Shown here: one piece after another, positions 22,768 to 31,162 of the stretch
Position numbering within the stretch: the first letter of the stretch is position 1
Layout of the letters: each line of letters begins with the position of its first letter
Assembly (NCBI GenBank): GCA_019359325.1
Contig: JAHHHN010000047.1
Span: 1 to 35,886, forward strand
Length of the DNA: 35,886 nt
Direction: 5' to 3'
DNA from: Mojavia pulchra JT2-VF2
Lineage (GTDB): Bacteria; Cyanobacteriota; Cyanobacteriia; Cyanobacteriales; Nostocaceae
The notes under the pieces: generated by a model
What the model saw: the letters and a program-made list of their open reading frames with translations, nothing else
Databases searched by the model: none
What the model was told of the DNA's origin: nothing
Translations under genes and position numbers: made by a program

Positions 22768-23926
22768 AATCTTTTCTACCTTCGTGCAATTTGATGCAGA
22801 CGAATTTAACACTTGGGTAAGCGATGCAAAACTACGACGCAGCATCAAAAATTGTTTAGAACAGTCTCCATCTCAGAAGTCTGAGGATTTTTGGGTGCTT
22901 TACTGGTACAAAATTTGGCAAATTCAATCTAGCCACCTAGCAGCAGCACATATTTCAGCTTATTTACAAGAGGTGTGCTATTGGGTTGCAAGAAAAATGG
23001 CGCTGAACTTCAAAAATCAATCTTCTGTGGCTGATTTTTTTCAAATTGCCATTTCTCGTGTCCAGAAAATCCTGAAAAGATTCAATCCTGAGTACAGTAA
23101 GAATCTGAAAGCTTACGCAGAATTTGCTTTTGAAGGTGCTATTAAAGACTCTCTGCGTCTTAATCAAGAAATAGATATTTGCAGTGACTGTGCATTATTG
23201 CATAAAATTAGCCGCAAGCGTTTGGTAAATTCTTTAACAAATGCTGGTCTGAATAGTCAAATTATTGACAGTTACGTTTTAGCTTGGGAATGTTTTAAGG
23301 AAATCTATACTAGTGATAGCAAAACTACTCGGAAGCTGGCGAAACCAGATTCTGCAACGTGGCAGGTAATTACTGACCTATATAATAGACAACGCTTGAG
23401 CCAATTGAGTTCAGCCACTTTTGCAGCTACTCCAGAAAATTTAGAAAAATGGCTGAGTGCTTCTGCTAAAGCTACTCGTGACTTTCTGTTTCCCAAGTTG
23501 ATTTCTATAGATGCTCCCTCACCTGGTCAAGAATCAGGTAGTTTAGTAGATACAATACCTAATGATTTACAATCATCCTTAATAACAGAAATTGCTGCTC
23601 AAGAGGAAGCTGCAATTAGGCAACAGCAACAAGCTGAGTTAAATCAAGTTTTAACCAATGCCCTAGCAGGGCTGGATACTCAGTCACAAAAGCTACTACA
23701 TCTTTATTACAGCCAAAAGCTCACGCAACAACAAATTGCCCAACAGCTAGATATTAAGCAATATACAGTTTCTCGTCGCCTGATGAGTATCAAGCGCTCA
23801 TTGCTGCTCACCTTGTCAAATTGGAGACTAAATACTCTGCATATTTCTCCTAGTGCAGTCGTACTGGAGGCCATGAGTCAAGGTTTAGAGGAATGGCTCA
23901 AAATTTACTATAGCCATGAAAACTGA
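22742..23926 (+). CDS. Sigma-70 family (divergent, large) RNA polymerase sigma factor-like protein
   Basis: In this 394-residue protein the clearest part is region 4, residues about 305-360: LAGLDTQSQKLLHLYYSQKL, QQQIAQQLDIKQYTVSRRLM, then SIKRSLL, a sigma-type helix-turn-helix for the -35 element. The N-terminal 200 residues are helical and only weakly sigma-like (AYLQEVCYWVARKMALNF could be region 2). This large form occurs in filamentous cyanobacteria beside DUF1822 and CHAT genes. The DUF1822 gene starts 27 bases after its stop, and the TPR-CHAT gene follows, so the three are probably one operon. It may direct transcription of the surrounding surface-protein genes. The start has no close ribosome-binding site. 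It could instead be a sigma-like regulator lacking true region 2 function. Confidence 0.78.
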   Translation: MQPRQGIIEIFSTFVQFDADEFNTWVSDAKLRRSIKNCLEQSPSQKSEDFWVLYWYKIWQIQSSHLAAAHISAYLQEVCYWVARKMALNFKNQSSVADFFQIAISRVQKILKRFNPEYSKNLKAYAEFAFEGAIKDSLRLNQEIDICSDCALLHKISRKRLVNSLTNAGLNSQIIDSYVLAWECFKEIYTSDSKTTRKLAKPDSATWQVITDLYNRQRLSQLSSATFAATPENLEKWLSASAKATRDFLFPKLISIDAPSPGQESGSLVDTIPNDLQSSLITEIAAQEEAAIRQQQQAELNQVLTNALAGLDTQSQKLLHLYYSQKLTQQQIAQQLDIKQYTVSRRLMSIKRSLLLTLSNWRLNTLHISPSAVVLEAMSQGLEEWLKIYYSHEN

Positions 23927-23953
23927 CGTACTTAAGGTAGAACCAGTTCAATT

Positions 23954-25108
23954 ATGTTTAACGCATTTCCCGCATTTGAGATTGAGTGTGAAACAATTTT
24001 AGAAATTATTCAAACGTCACGGGCTTTCAACTCAACTTACTCTACAGCTGGTGGTCGTCAACGCGCTTGGGTGAATCAGCTTTGTTTGAATACATTTTTA
24101 ACTTGGTTGAGAGAAGAAATTACTCTTGATGCTAGAGTATATCCCAGCATGGCTGTATTACCTAGTTTTTGGGAAGTCGTTAACGGTACAGCCATTACTT
24201 TTGATAACTTACGCCTAGTGTTAATTCCGACACTAGCAATGGATGTCGATGAGTTGCGCGTACCGCAAGAATGGGTAGATATTCCAGAGTGGGTTGCTGA
24301 TTATTACCTAGCAGTGCAAGTAAACCCAGATGATGGCTGGATGCGAATTTTTGGCTACACAACTCATCAAAAACTAAAAAGCATTGGCGTTTATGATGGG
24401 AGCGATCGCACTTATAGTTTAGAGTATGAAGATTTAATTCCAGATTTAAATGTTTTGTGGATTACAAAGCAATTTACTGCTGAAGCAACCAGATACGAAT
24501 TGTCTCCTTTAGCCCCATTATCCCAAACTCAAGCAGAAAATTTATTACAACGATTAGGTGATGCAGATATCAAGTTTCCTCGCTTAGAAGTTCCATTTGA
24601 TTTTTGGGGAGCATTACTAGCACATGGCGGTTGGCGACAACGATTGTATGAAATGCGGCAAGGTTTTACACAACAAGCATCAATTCTACAATGGCTTCAA
24701 GATGGTATATCTAATTTTGCTCAAATATTAGGCTGGGAAAAGCAAGAATTTGTGCCATTGCCTTCGGGAATGCGTAGCCTAGAACCGCAAGCAGCAATTG
24801 TGAGATTAACTCGACAGTTACTGATAGCGGGTAACACTTACGAATTAAGGATTTTTCCCAAAGGTAATCCAGAGGAACAAATATGGCGATTTGAGTTACG
24901 AAATTCAAACTCAGAAAATCTCATTCCTGCTGGATTTAAACTTAAACTACTAACCGAAGATTTACAACCGTTTATAAATAATGAAGACATTGCAACAGTA
25001 CCAGTAGAAATGCTATTTCTGGAAGTTATGTTGGAGCCAGGTGAAGGATTAGTGTGGGAGGTAGAACCTTTACCCGAAGACTATGACAGAGAAATTTTGC
25101 GCTTTTAA
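23954..25108 (+). CDS. DUF1822 family protein
   Basis: The 384-residue product has the DUF1822 look: an N-terminal TYSTAGGRQRAWVNQLCLNT and TWLREE segment, WEVVNGTAITFDNLRLVLIP, the acidic VPQEWVDIPEWVADYYLAVQ core, and a C-terminal half with LILxG-like beta strands (ETILEIIQ at the start, LRIFPKGN and LKLLTEDLQPF at the end). No signal peptide or membrane segment is seen, so it is probably cytoplasmic. DUF1822 genes are nearly always beside a sigma-like factor and CHAT genes in cyanobacteria, as here. The gene lies 27 bases after the sigma stop. A role as a scaffold or anti-sigma partner is possible but unproven. Confidence 0.85.
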   Translation: MFNAFPAFEIECETILEIIQTSRAFNSTYSTAGGRQRAWVNQLCLNTFLTWLREEITLDARVYPSMAVLPSFWEVVNGTAITFDNLRLVLIPTLAMDVDELRVPQEWVDIPEWVADYYLAVQVNPDDGWMRIFGYTTHQKLKSIGVYDGSDRTYSLEYEDLIPDLNVLWITKQFTAEATRYELSPLAPLSQTQAENLLQRLGDADIKFPRLEVPFDFWGALLAHGGWRQRLYEMRQGFTQQASILQWLQDGISNFAQILGWEKQEFVPLPSGMRSLEPQAAIVRLTRQLLIAGNTYELRIFPKGNPEEQIWRFELRNSNSENLIPAGFKLKLLTEDLQPFINNEDIATVPVEMLFLEVMLEPGEGLVWEVEPLPEDYDREILRF

Positions 25109-25227
25109 TGTACAGTAAAGCTTGGGCTACTCTCAACAAAGCTTAACAACTTGCTTTGCTTATTAATAATAATTACAAATTTACTATCTTTTGTGGATGG
25201 TTGCAGGATTAGTAAGAACAATTTTAC

Positions 25228-27960
25228 ATGAAAATAAATTTAATATTTATGAAACGAACCGCGAAGGACGCTAAGTACGCCAAGAGAGAAGATGTGATAA
25301 TTAATTACAAGTTTAGGCAGAATTGGTATAAGTTTACTAAAAACTGTAAAGCTGGTGCTAGAAAGTTGAACATTTTCTATCTTATAGCTTTAGGAACTGC
25401 ATTAATATGCATCATAATTTCACCTGCTTTAGCAAACATTTCTGGAATCAATGCTAAAACTCCACAATCAGTAATTCAAGTTTCAAAATCTCAAATTCAA
25501 GAGGGTCAGGTACTATATAATAGTGGACGGTTTGCTGAGGCAGTGCAAATATTACAGCAAACAGTCAAAGAATATCAAAATCAAGGAGATACCCTTAAAC
25601 AAGCTGTAGCTTTGGGTAATCTTTCATTAGCTTATCAACAACTTGGAGACTGGAAACAAGCTCAAGAATTAATTACTCAAAGCTTAAAGTTACAGGGATT
25701 TAACCAACAAAGTTCTGAAGGAAAAACAATTCAAAATTTGTCAGTTTTGGCTCAAACACTTGATATTCAAGGCCGTCTGCAACTATTAATGGGGCAAGCA
25801 GAACAAGCGCTTAATACTTGGAAGCAGACAGAAGGATTTTACATCAAAACTGGAGATCAGAATGGTCTTGCTCTTTCGCGCCTCAATCAAACCCAAGCTT
25901 TGCGAAGTTTAGGACTTTATCGCCAAGCCATCGCAACTCTAGAACAGGTAAATCAAACTTTACAATCTCAAGGAGACTCCTTAGAAAAAGTAACAGTGTT
26001 GCGTTCTCTCGGTGAAAGCTTACAAAACGCTGTAAAGTTAGAAAAATCCGATCTCGTCTTAAAGCAAAGTTTGCAAATTGCTCAACGTCTAAAATCTCGC
26101 ACAGATATTGCCTTAAGTCTTCTCAGTTTGGGAAATAATGCTCGTACCCAACAAAAAATTCCCGAAGCGATCGCTTATTATCAACAAACAGTTCAAGTAT
26201 CCCCTTCATCACTGACTAAAGTTCAAGCGCGACTCAATCACCTCAGCTTACTAGTCGAGGCGCAAAAATTAGCAGCAGCCCAAACCTTAATACCAGAAAT
26301 TCAATCTCTACTTGACAAACTTCCCCCTTCCCGCGCATCAATTTACGCCCAAATTAACTTTGCTCAAAGTCTCATGAAAGTTGTGAGTGCTGGTAACTCA
26401 GCAATCAAAACTCAAGACTCAGAATTATTACTCGCTAAAGCTGTACAGCAAGCCCGAAAATTGGGCGACACGCAAGCAGAAACTTATGCCTTGGGTAATT
26501 TGGGTAATTTGTATGAAAAGACACAGCGTTTTACCGAGGCACGTGACCTTACCCAACAAGCTCTTTTGTTAGCAACAGCAAGTAACACACCTGAAAGTGC
26601 TTATTTGTGGCAGTGGCAGTTAGGAAGGTTATTAAAGATACAAGGCGATATCAAAGGTGCGATCGCAGCTTATGATGCAGCAGTAGCAACCTTAGAAACT
26701 CTTCGCACTGATTTAGTCGCAGTGAATCAGGACGTACAGTTTAACTTTCGAGACAATGTAGAACCAGTGTATCGGGAGTCAGTCGCCTTACTGCTGCAAA
26801 ATTCCCCAGAAAAACCCAACGAAAAAACATTAGATAAAGCAAGAACACGGATAGAGGCGCTACAGTTAGCAGAACTCGATAATTTTTTTCGAGAAGCTTG
26901 TTTACAAGGTCAAAGAGTGCTACTCGATAAAGTAGTAGATGAAGATAACCCCACTGCCGCTATTCTCTATCCAATTATTCTTCCCGACCAACTCCAAGTA
27001 ATTGTTAAAATTCCCCACCAACCACTGCGAAATTATACAGTTAATAAATCACAGGCTGAAGTAGAAAGTGTTCTCGCCAAACTCCGAGAATATCTTTTAG
27101 AACCACATATGACAGAAGAAAGGCTAGCACTTTCTGAGGAAGTCTATGGTTGGTTAATCAAAACAATAGAGTCAGACTTAGAAAAGAGCAATGTTAGTAG
27201 TCTCGTGTTTGTACTAGATGGAGCATTACGAAATATACCATTAGCTGCACTGTACGACGGTCAAAAATATTTGGTGGAAAAATATGCCGTTTCCCTCAGC
27301 TTGGGACTACAGTTACTATCTCCCAAACCCCTGGCACAAGAACCACTGAGAGTACTGGCAGCAGGGTTAGTGCAACCTCCGCCAGAGTATCAAACATTTT
27401 CACCCTTACCAGAAATTAAATCTGAATTTAACCTGATTGCTAAAACAGCAGCATCTACCAAAACACTATTAGACAAAGACTTTACTAGCATTACTCTGGC
27501 AAACAATGTTAGTAGCGCTCCCTTTAACGTCCTACATCTGGCAACTCACGGTCAATTTAGTTCGCGTCCAGAAGATACTTTTATTCTCGCTACCGATGGC
27601 CCTATCAATGTATTGCAGCTTGATAGCTTGCTGCGCCGTCAAAATGAAAACAGCGCGCAAGCCTTAGATATGTTAGTTTTAAGTGCTTGCCAGACCGCCA
27701 TGGGCGACAATCGTGCAACCTTAGGGTTGGCAGGAGCATCTATTAAAGCTGGCGCACGTAGTACAGTTGCGTCACTCTGGCATATTAATGATAGATCCAC
27801 TGCTATCTTAATTGGCGAATTTTACCGCGAGTTAGTCAATGCCAAAGTAACTAAAGCCGAAGCCTTGCGTCGTGCCCAAGTAAAGTTGTTAAAAGAATAT
27901 CCTAATTACAGTCGCCCTCTTTATTGGGCACCTTATATATTGGTTGGCAATTGGCTTTAA
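25228..27960 (+). CDS. TPR-CHAT protease, secreted or membrane-anchored
   Basis: This 910-residue protein has an N-terminal hydrophobic segment (about 50-70, LNIFYLIALGTALICIIISP ending ALANIS), a TPR solenoid (about 85-520, with GNLSLAYQQLGDWKQAQELI and GNLGNLYEKTQRFTEARDLT), and a C-terminal CHAT protease (about 590-910) with H774 (LHLATHGQFSS) and C821 (LSACQTAMG) and the usual WHINDRSTAILIGEFY end. TPR-CHAT proteins are caspase-like proteases; a TPR-CHAT protein is the effector of the Craspase CRISPR system, but no CRISPR genes are here. The first about 20 codons overlap a dispersed repeat (CGCGAAGGACGC), giving the peptide RTAKDAKYAKRE, so the true start may be later or the N terminus may have been altered. 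It ends the sigma-DUF1822 operon, 119 bases after DUF1822. Confidence 0.9.
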   Translation: MKINLIFMKRTAKDAKYAKREDVIINYKFRQNWYKFTKNCKAGARKLNIFYLIALGTALICIIISPALANISGINAKTPQSVIQVSKSQIQEGQVLYNSGRFAEAVQILQQTVKEYQNQGDTLKQAVALGNLSLAYQQLGDWKQAQELITQSLKLQGFNQQSSEGKTIQNLSVLAQTLDIQGRLQLLMGQAEQALNTWKQTEGFYIKTGDQNGLALSRLNQTQALRSLGLYRQAIATLEQVNQTLQSQGDSLEKVTVLRSLGESLQNAVKLEKSDLVLKQSLQIAQRLKSRTDIALSLLSLGNNARTQQKIPEAIAYYQQTVQVSPSSLTKVQARLNHLSLLVEAQKLAAAQTLIPEIQSLLDKLPPSRASIYAQINFAQSLMKVVSAGNSAIKTQDSELLLAKAVQQARKLGDTQAETYALGNLGNLYEKTQRFTEARDLTQQALLLATASNTPESAYLWQWQLGRLLKIQGDIKGAIAAYDAAVATLETLRTDLVAVNQDVQFNFRDNVEPVYRESVALLLQNSPEKPNEKTLDKARTRIEALQLAELDNFFREACLQGQRVLLDKVVDEDNPTAAILYPIILPDQLQVIVKIPHQPLRNYTVNKSQAEVESVLAKLREYLLEPHMTEERLALSEEVYGWLIKTIESDLEKSNVSSLVFVLDGALRNIPLAALYDGQKYLVEKYAVSLSLGLQLLSPKPLAQEPLRVLAAGLVQPPPEYQTFSPLPEIKSEFNLIAKTAASTKTLLDKDFTSITLANNVSSAPFNVLHLATHGQFSSRPEDTFILATDGPINVLQLDSLLRRQNENSAQALDMLVLSACQTAMGDNRATLGLAGASIKAGARSTVASLWHINDRSTAILIGEFYRELVNAKVTKAEALRRAQVKLLKEYPNYSRPLYWAPYILVGNWL
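25257..25291. repeat. Dispersed repeat (CGCGAAGGACGC type) overlapping the TPR-CHAT start
   Basis: The sequence AACCGCGAAGGACGCTAAGT and its continuation match a repeat scattered through filamentous cyanobacterial genomes; degenerate relatives occur in opposite orientation near 2015-2040 and 4037-4062. It is translated as part of the N terminus if the first ATG is used. Confidence 0.6.
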
Positions 27961-28076
27961 CCCGCGCTGATTATTCAAGTAGTGGGTATTGGGCAGGGGG
28001 TATTGAATTATCTACATCGGTATTGGTATAAAAATCCTTCTTTGCCTGTTTCTTGTTCCCTATTTTCTAACGCTTA

Positions 28077-29447
28077 TCAGCCACAAAGCACAGCAATCTC
28101 CTTCAAAGCTTGCAACAGTTGATGAATTTCTTCGACTGTGTTGTAGTGTGCTAGTCCAATCCGCAGTAAGCCACCACTGCCTTCTACACCTAACCTCTCT
28201 GTCAAACCGATCGCATAGAAATGGCCATGCCAAGAAAATATACCGCGATCGCCTAATGCTTTGGCAATACTTTCGGGAGTTTGTCCTGCCAGTCGCAAGG
28301 CAACAGTTGGTGTGCGCCAACTAAAGCGCTGCGGATTGGTGATGCCATACAAAGTTAAGCCAGGAATCTCTAAAAGTCCAGGAATTAGCTTTTGGCTCAA
28401 TTCTCTTTCGTATTGCTGAATAGCTGACATTGCTGCGATCAAAGCAGCCCGACGGCTATGATAAGCAGAGGCTATTGAATGTATTGGTTGCTCTGGTGAA
28501 CTGAGGAAGCTGGGACAGCGGAATGATTGCACACCCTCCTTGTCAGCTTCTATAAGAGCTGCAATCAACTCGCTATCAACAGCAGGCGAAACATGGCAAC
28601 CGAGTTTTGCCAAATAGTTAACCGCCGCTACCAACCCAGCCAAACCCTCAAAATTCAAAGTGCCTGTTTCCCAGCGCGATGGTACTTCATCTGGAGCTGG
28701 TCTGACTTTATATGGCGTTAATCGGGCAAGATGCTCTCGCTTGCCATACAGAACACCAACGTGGGGGCCGAAGAATTTGTAAGCAGAACAAGCGAGAAAA
28801 TCGCAATCGAGCGTATGCACATTAATGGGAGCATGGGGAACATAGTGGACTGCATCGACAAAAACCAAAGCACCAACAGCATGGGCAAGACGCACTACCG
28901 TCGCCACATCATTAATTGTCCCCACAGCGTTGGATGCATAGCCAACCGCCACCAAACGTGTGCGCTGATTAATCTGGCGTTCGAGTTCAGCCATGTCTAA
29001 GGTGCAATCTTCGACATTGATATCTACAACTCGCACAGTTACACCTCGTTCCTCCAACGCATACCAAGGAGAAACATTGGCGTAATGATCGAGTCGCGTC
29101 ACAATAATTTCATCACCTGGTTGCAGTTCCCGCCCAATAGCTCGACTCAAGCTAAAGGTAAGGGTAGTCATGTTAGCACCAAATACCACCTCATCACTGT
29201 GGCATCCCAACAAATCGGCACTGGCAGCACGAGCAGCTGTAATCAGCGCATCTGTACGCGCACTTGTCGCAAAAGCACCGTGAGAATTGGCATTTGACCT
29301 CACCATATAGTCATTCATGGCATCAAGTACGGCTCCAGGTACTTGAGTGCCACCGGGGCCATCAAAATAAATTGCAGGTTGACCGTTGATTTTTTGTGTG
29401 AATGCAGGAAACTGGGCACGTATCCATTTCAGGTCAAAGGGCTGCAT
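28077..29447 (-). CDS. Cysteine desulfurase-like class-V aminotransferase (PLP enzyme)
   Basis: The 456-residue product has the class-V fold: YFDGPGGTQVP near the start, GANMTTLTFSLSRAIGR, the PLP-ring aspartate in VFVDAVHYVPHAP and the Schiff-base lysine K224 in CSAYKFFGPHVG. It resembles the VC1184 subfamily (TIGR01976) of cysteine-desulfurase-like proteins. True NifS/SufS enzymes have a catalytic cysteine in an RxGHHCA-type loop; the matching loop here reads WHGHFYAIGL, with tyrosine in its place. So desulfurase activity is doubtful and another beta-elimination or transamination is more likely. ATG at 29447 is chosen for AGGAG six bases upstream. It is convergent with the TPR-CHAT operon and not linked to suf or isc genes. 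Confidence 0.85.
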   Translation of the reverse strand: MQPFDLKWIRAQFPAFTQKINGQPAIYFDGPGGTQVPGAVLDAMNDYMVRSNANSHGAFATSARTDALITAARAASADLLGCHSDEVVFGANMTTLTFSLSRAIGRELQPGDEIIVTRLDHYANVSPWYALEERGVTVRVVDINVEDCTLDMAELERQINQRTRLVAVGYASNAVGTINDVATVVRLAHAVGALVFVDAVHYVPHAPINVHTLDCDFLACSAYKFFGPHVGVLYGKREHLARLTPYKVRPAPDEVPSRWETGTLNFEGLAGLVAAVNYLAKLGCHVSPAVDSELIAALIEADKEGVQSFRCPSFLSSPEQPIHSIASAYHSRRAALIAAMSAIQQYERELSQKLIPGLLEIPGLTLYGITNPQRFSWRTPTVALRLAGQTPESIAKALGDRGIFSWHGHFYAIGLTERLGVEGSGGLLRIGLAHYNTVEEIHQLLQALKEIAVLCG

Positions 29448-29582
29448 ACTAAACTCCTGAGTTGATAGTTTTTTACCTATCTGTTGAGCCACTGCCAAGA
29501 ATTACATTTGGCAGTTTATTGGTTTTCACAGGCAAGTTATGCTGCACAAGTTAACACAAAAATTTTGTTTCTACACTTTTGG

Positions 29583-30512
29583 TTACTTCGGGATAGCAAC
29601 ACTTTTAAGGATAGTCATTGGGCCTTGGTCTTTGAGAAGTTGCATTTGTTGTTGATTTCGCACTAGTAGCGCACCTGCAAATCCTAATGAGTTTACAGAA
29701 ATTGACTCAAATTCCTCCTGCGATCGCGGTACAATCAACATCCATTCTCGTGTTGCTAAGAGATTGTAAGCACCAGATTGTTTGTTACCGTCCACAGCAT
29801 TTAAACCTACAGCAGTTAACAAGGCATGGTAGCGTTCTAGAGTTGCTTCAGCTCCTGTTAATGGCGACTGCGCCCAATGGGGATTTAGGGCTACAAAAGC
29901 GTTTACAAAAGGCAATTTTGGTATTGTAGCGATCGCATCCTGAAATTTTGCCTCTGTTAACAGCGGTGCAATCGGTATCTCCAATCCAGAGGGTACAAGC
30001 GGTAATGGTACAATTTGCAAGTGCTTATGTCGCTGACTTGCACCTGCAATTTTACCGCCGTTGTAAAATGCCAAACCTTCGTATTCTGCAAAACAAGTCC
30101 ACATTGCTGCAAAATCTTCTAGTGTTAGTAAGCTTTCTTGTTCTTCAAAGGCACGAGTAATAATTAGCAGGTGATAATCAACAACGTTGAATTTGTTCAA
30201 CAGACATACATGAGTCTCAGAAATATCTGCTACAAACAAATCTTCTTCGTAGGGAAGAAAAGGATTAAACTCCTTGCCAGAAGAGGCAGTTTGTTTTGCT
30301 TGTTTCTGCTTGGCTGCATCCTTGCGAACAAGATTAGACAAAATCCTCACTAAGAAGCGAACATCACTTTGCTCAACGAACTCAAACTCTGTTGGTATCG
30401 ACAGTAACGCTCCGCATTTCAAAGCGTGTTCAGTACGCCCTACGACACTTTTCCATAACGTGCCAGGTTGCAGTAATATTTTACCCTGTGTCATTTCTGT
30501 TTCTTCAGGCAT
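29583..30512 (-). CDS. Ap4A phosphorylase / ATP adenylyltransferase-like protein
   Basis: The 309-residue product has a HIT-like catalytic motif, H162-K-H164-L-Q166 (SQRHKHLQIVPLPL), the NKFNVVDYHLLIITRAFEEQ strand-helix and LNPHWAQSPLTGAEATLERY, matching the bacterial and fungal Apa1/Apa2 type. These enzymes split diadenosine tetraphosphate with phosphate into ATP and ADP, keeping the alarmone low. The usual length is about 300, so it is full length. Two starts are possible (30512 and six codons later); neither has a good ribosome-binding site. The gene precedes the PLP-enzyme gene by 136 bases on the same strand, so co-transcription is possible. Confidence 0.88.
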   Translation of the reverse strand: MPEETEMTQGKILLQPGTLWKSVVGRTEHALKCGALLSIPTEFEFVEQSDVRFLVRILSNLVRKDAAKQKQAKQTASSGKEFNPFLPYEEDLFVADISETHVCLLNKFNVVDYHLLIITRAFEEQESLLTLEDFAAMWTCFAEYEGLAFYNGGKIAGASQRHKHLQIVPLPLVPSGLEIPIAPLLTEAKFQDAIATIPKLPFVNAFVALNPHWAQSPLTGAEATLERYHALLTAVGLNAVDGNKQSGAYNLLATREWMLIVPRSQEEFESISVNSLGFAGALLVRNQQQMQLLKDQGPMTILKSVAIPK

Positions 30513-30708
30513 GGTGAAATATTTTAGCAGTATGTTTAGGCAAGGGGTAAGCTGTTACACATCTAATTTGCACATTGAGACACTTCTAGGAGCAGAGGGG
30601 CTTCAGGTGCAGGGGAGAAGAATTGACGCTTTTTCTCCAAAATTAAAAATATGCACGTTAAATGTGCATTAGCTTAATTATCTTTTCAGTTTCTTTCCCC
30701 TAACCTAC

Positions 30709-30897
30709 GGTTCACAACACAAGTACTTTGGTTCACAACACAAGTACTTTGATTCACAACACAAGTACTTTGATTCACAACGCAAGTCTTTTGGTTCACA
30801 ACACAAGTCTTTTGGTTCACAACGCAAGTCTTTTGGTTCACAACACAAGTCTTTTGGTTCACAACGCAAGTCTTTTGGTTCACAACGCAAGTCTGTT
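30709..30897. repeat. Tandem array of nine 21-bp units
   Basis: Nine units of exactly 21 bases run head to tail, consensus GGTTCACAACACAAGTCTTTT. Early units end AAGTACTTT; later ones alternate CACAAG and CGCAAG. Because 21 is a multiple of three, frames stay open across it: on the minus strand from 30916 to 30686 it would encode a 76-residue peptide of repeated TCVVNQK heptads. No ribosome-binding site precedes that ATG, which lies inside another dispersed repeat, so I do not call it a gene. Confidence 0.9.
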
Positions 30898-30913
30898 TTG
30901 AGACTTTGCTTTT

Positions 30914-31096
30914 CATATCATGTTCGGATAAATAATTGTCATTGCAAGCGTTCGCGTTAGCGTCTCGAAGAGAAGCGACGCATAAGTCCTAAGCCCTTCG
31001 GGCACGCTGCGCGAACACAGAGACTTTGTGGTTGGGTCGTTCCACTTCGTTGCATTCGCAATGACGTTTTATAACTGATCAGCCGAACATGATATG
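30914..31096. repeat. Mosaic palindromic dispersed element with nested inverted repeats
   Basis: CATATCATGTTCGG (30914-30927) is the exact inverse of 31083-31096. Inside it TTGTCATTGCAAGCG near 30936 faces GCATTCGCAATGACG near 31052, and the core holds GCGTTAGCGTCTCGAAGAGA and CCCTTCGGGCACGCTGCGCG motifs typical of Nostocales interspersed repeats. One end recurs at 11029-11046. No reading frame is present. No target duplication is clear. Confidence 0.65.
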
Positions 31097-31162
31097 ACAG
31101 GTTACGAAGAGTAAAGTCCAGTCTCGTCACCTGGAGGAAATATAACGATTGTGGTGCTAAAG

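Noticed and set aside
25228-27960. Craspase-type CRISPR effector
   Set aside because: TPR-CHAT architecture is shared, but the signal-like N terminus and the absence of gRAMP/cas genes argue against it.
28527-29297. Plus-strand frames inside the PLP enzyme gene
   Set aside because: Antisense to an enzyme with intact PLP motifs and a good ribosome-binding site.
30709-30897. CRISPR array or a protein gene of Cys heptads
   Set aside because: No spacers between units, and no ribosome-binding site or supporting homology for the reading frame; kept only as a repeat and a finding.
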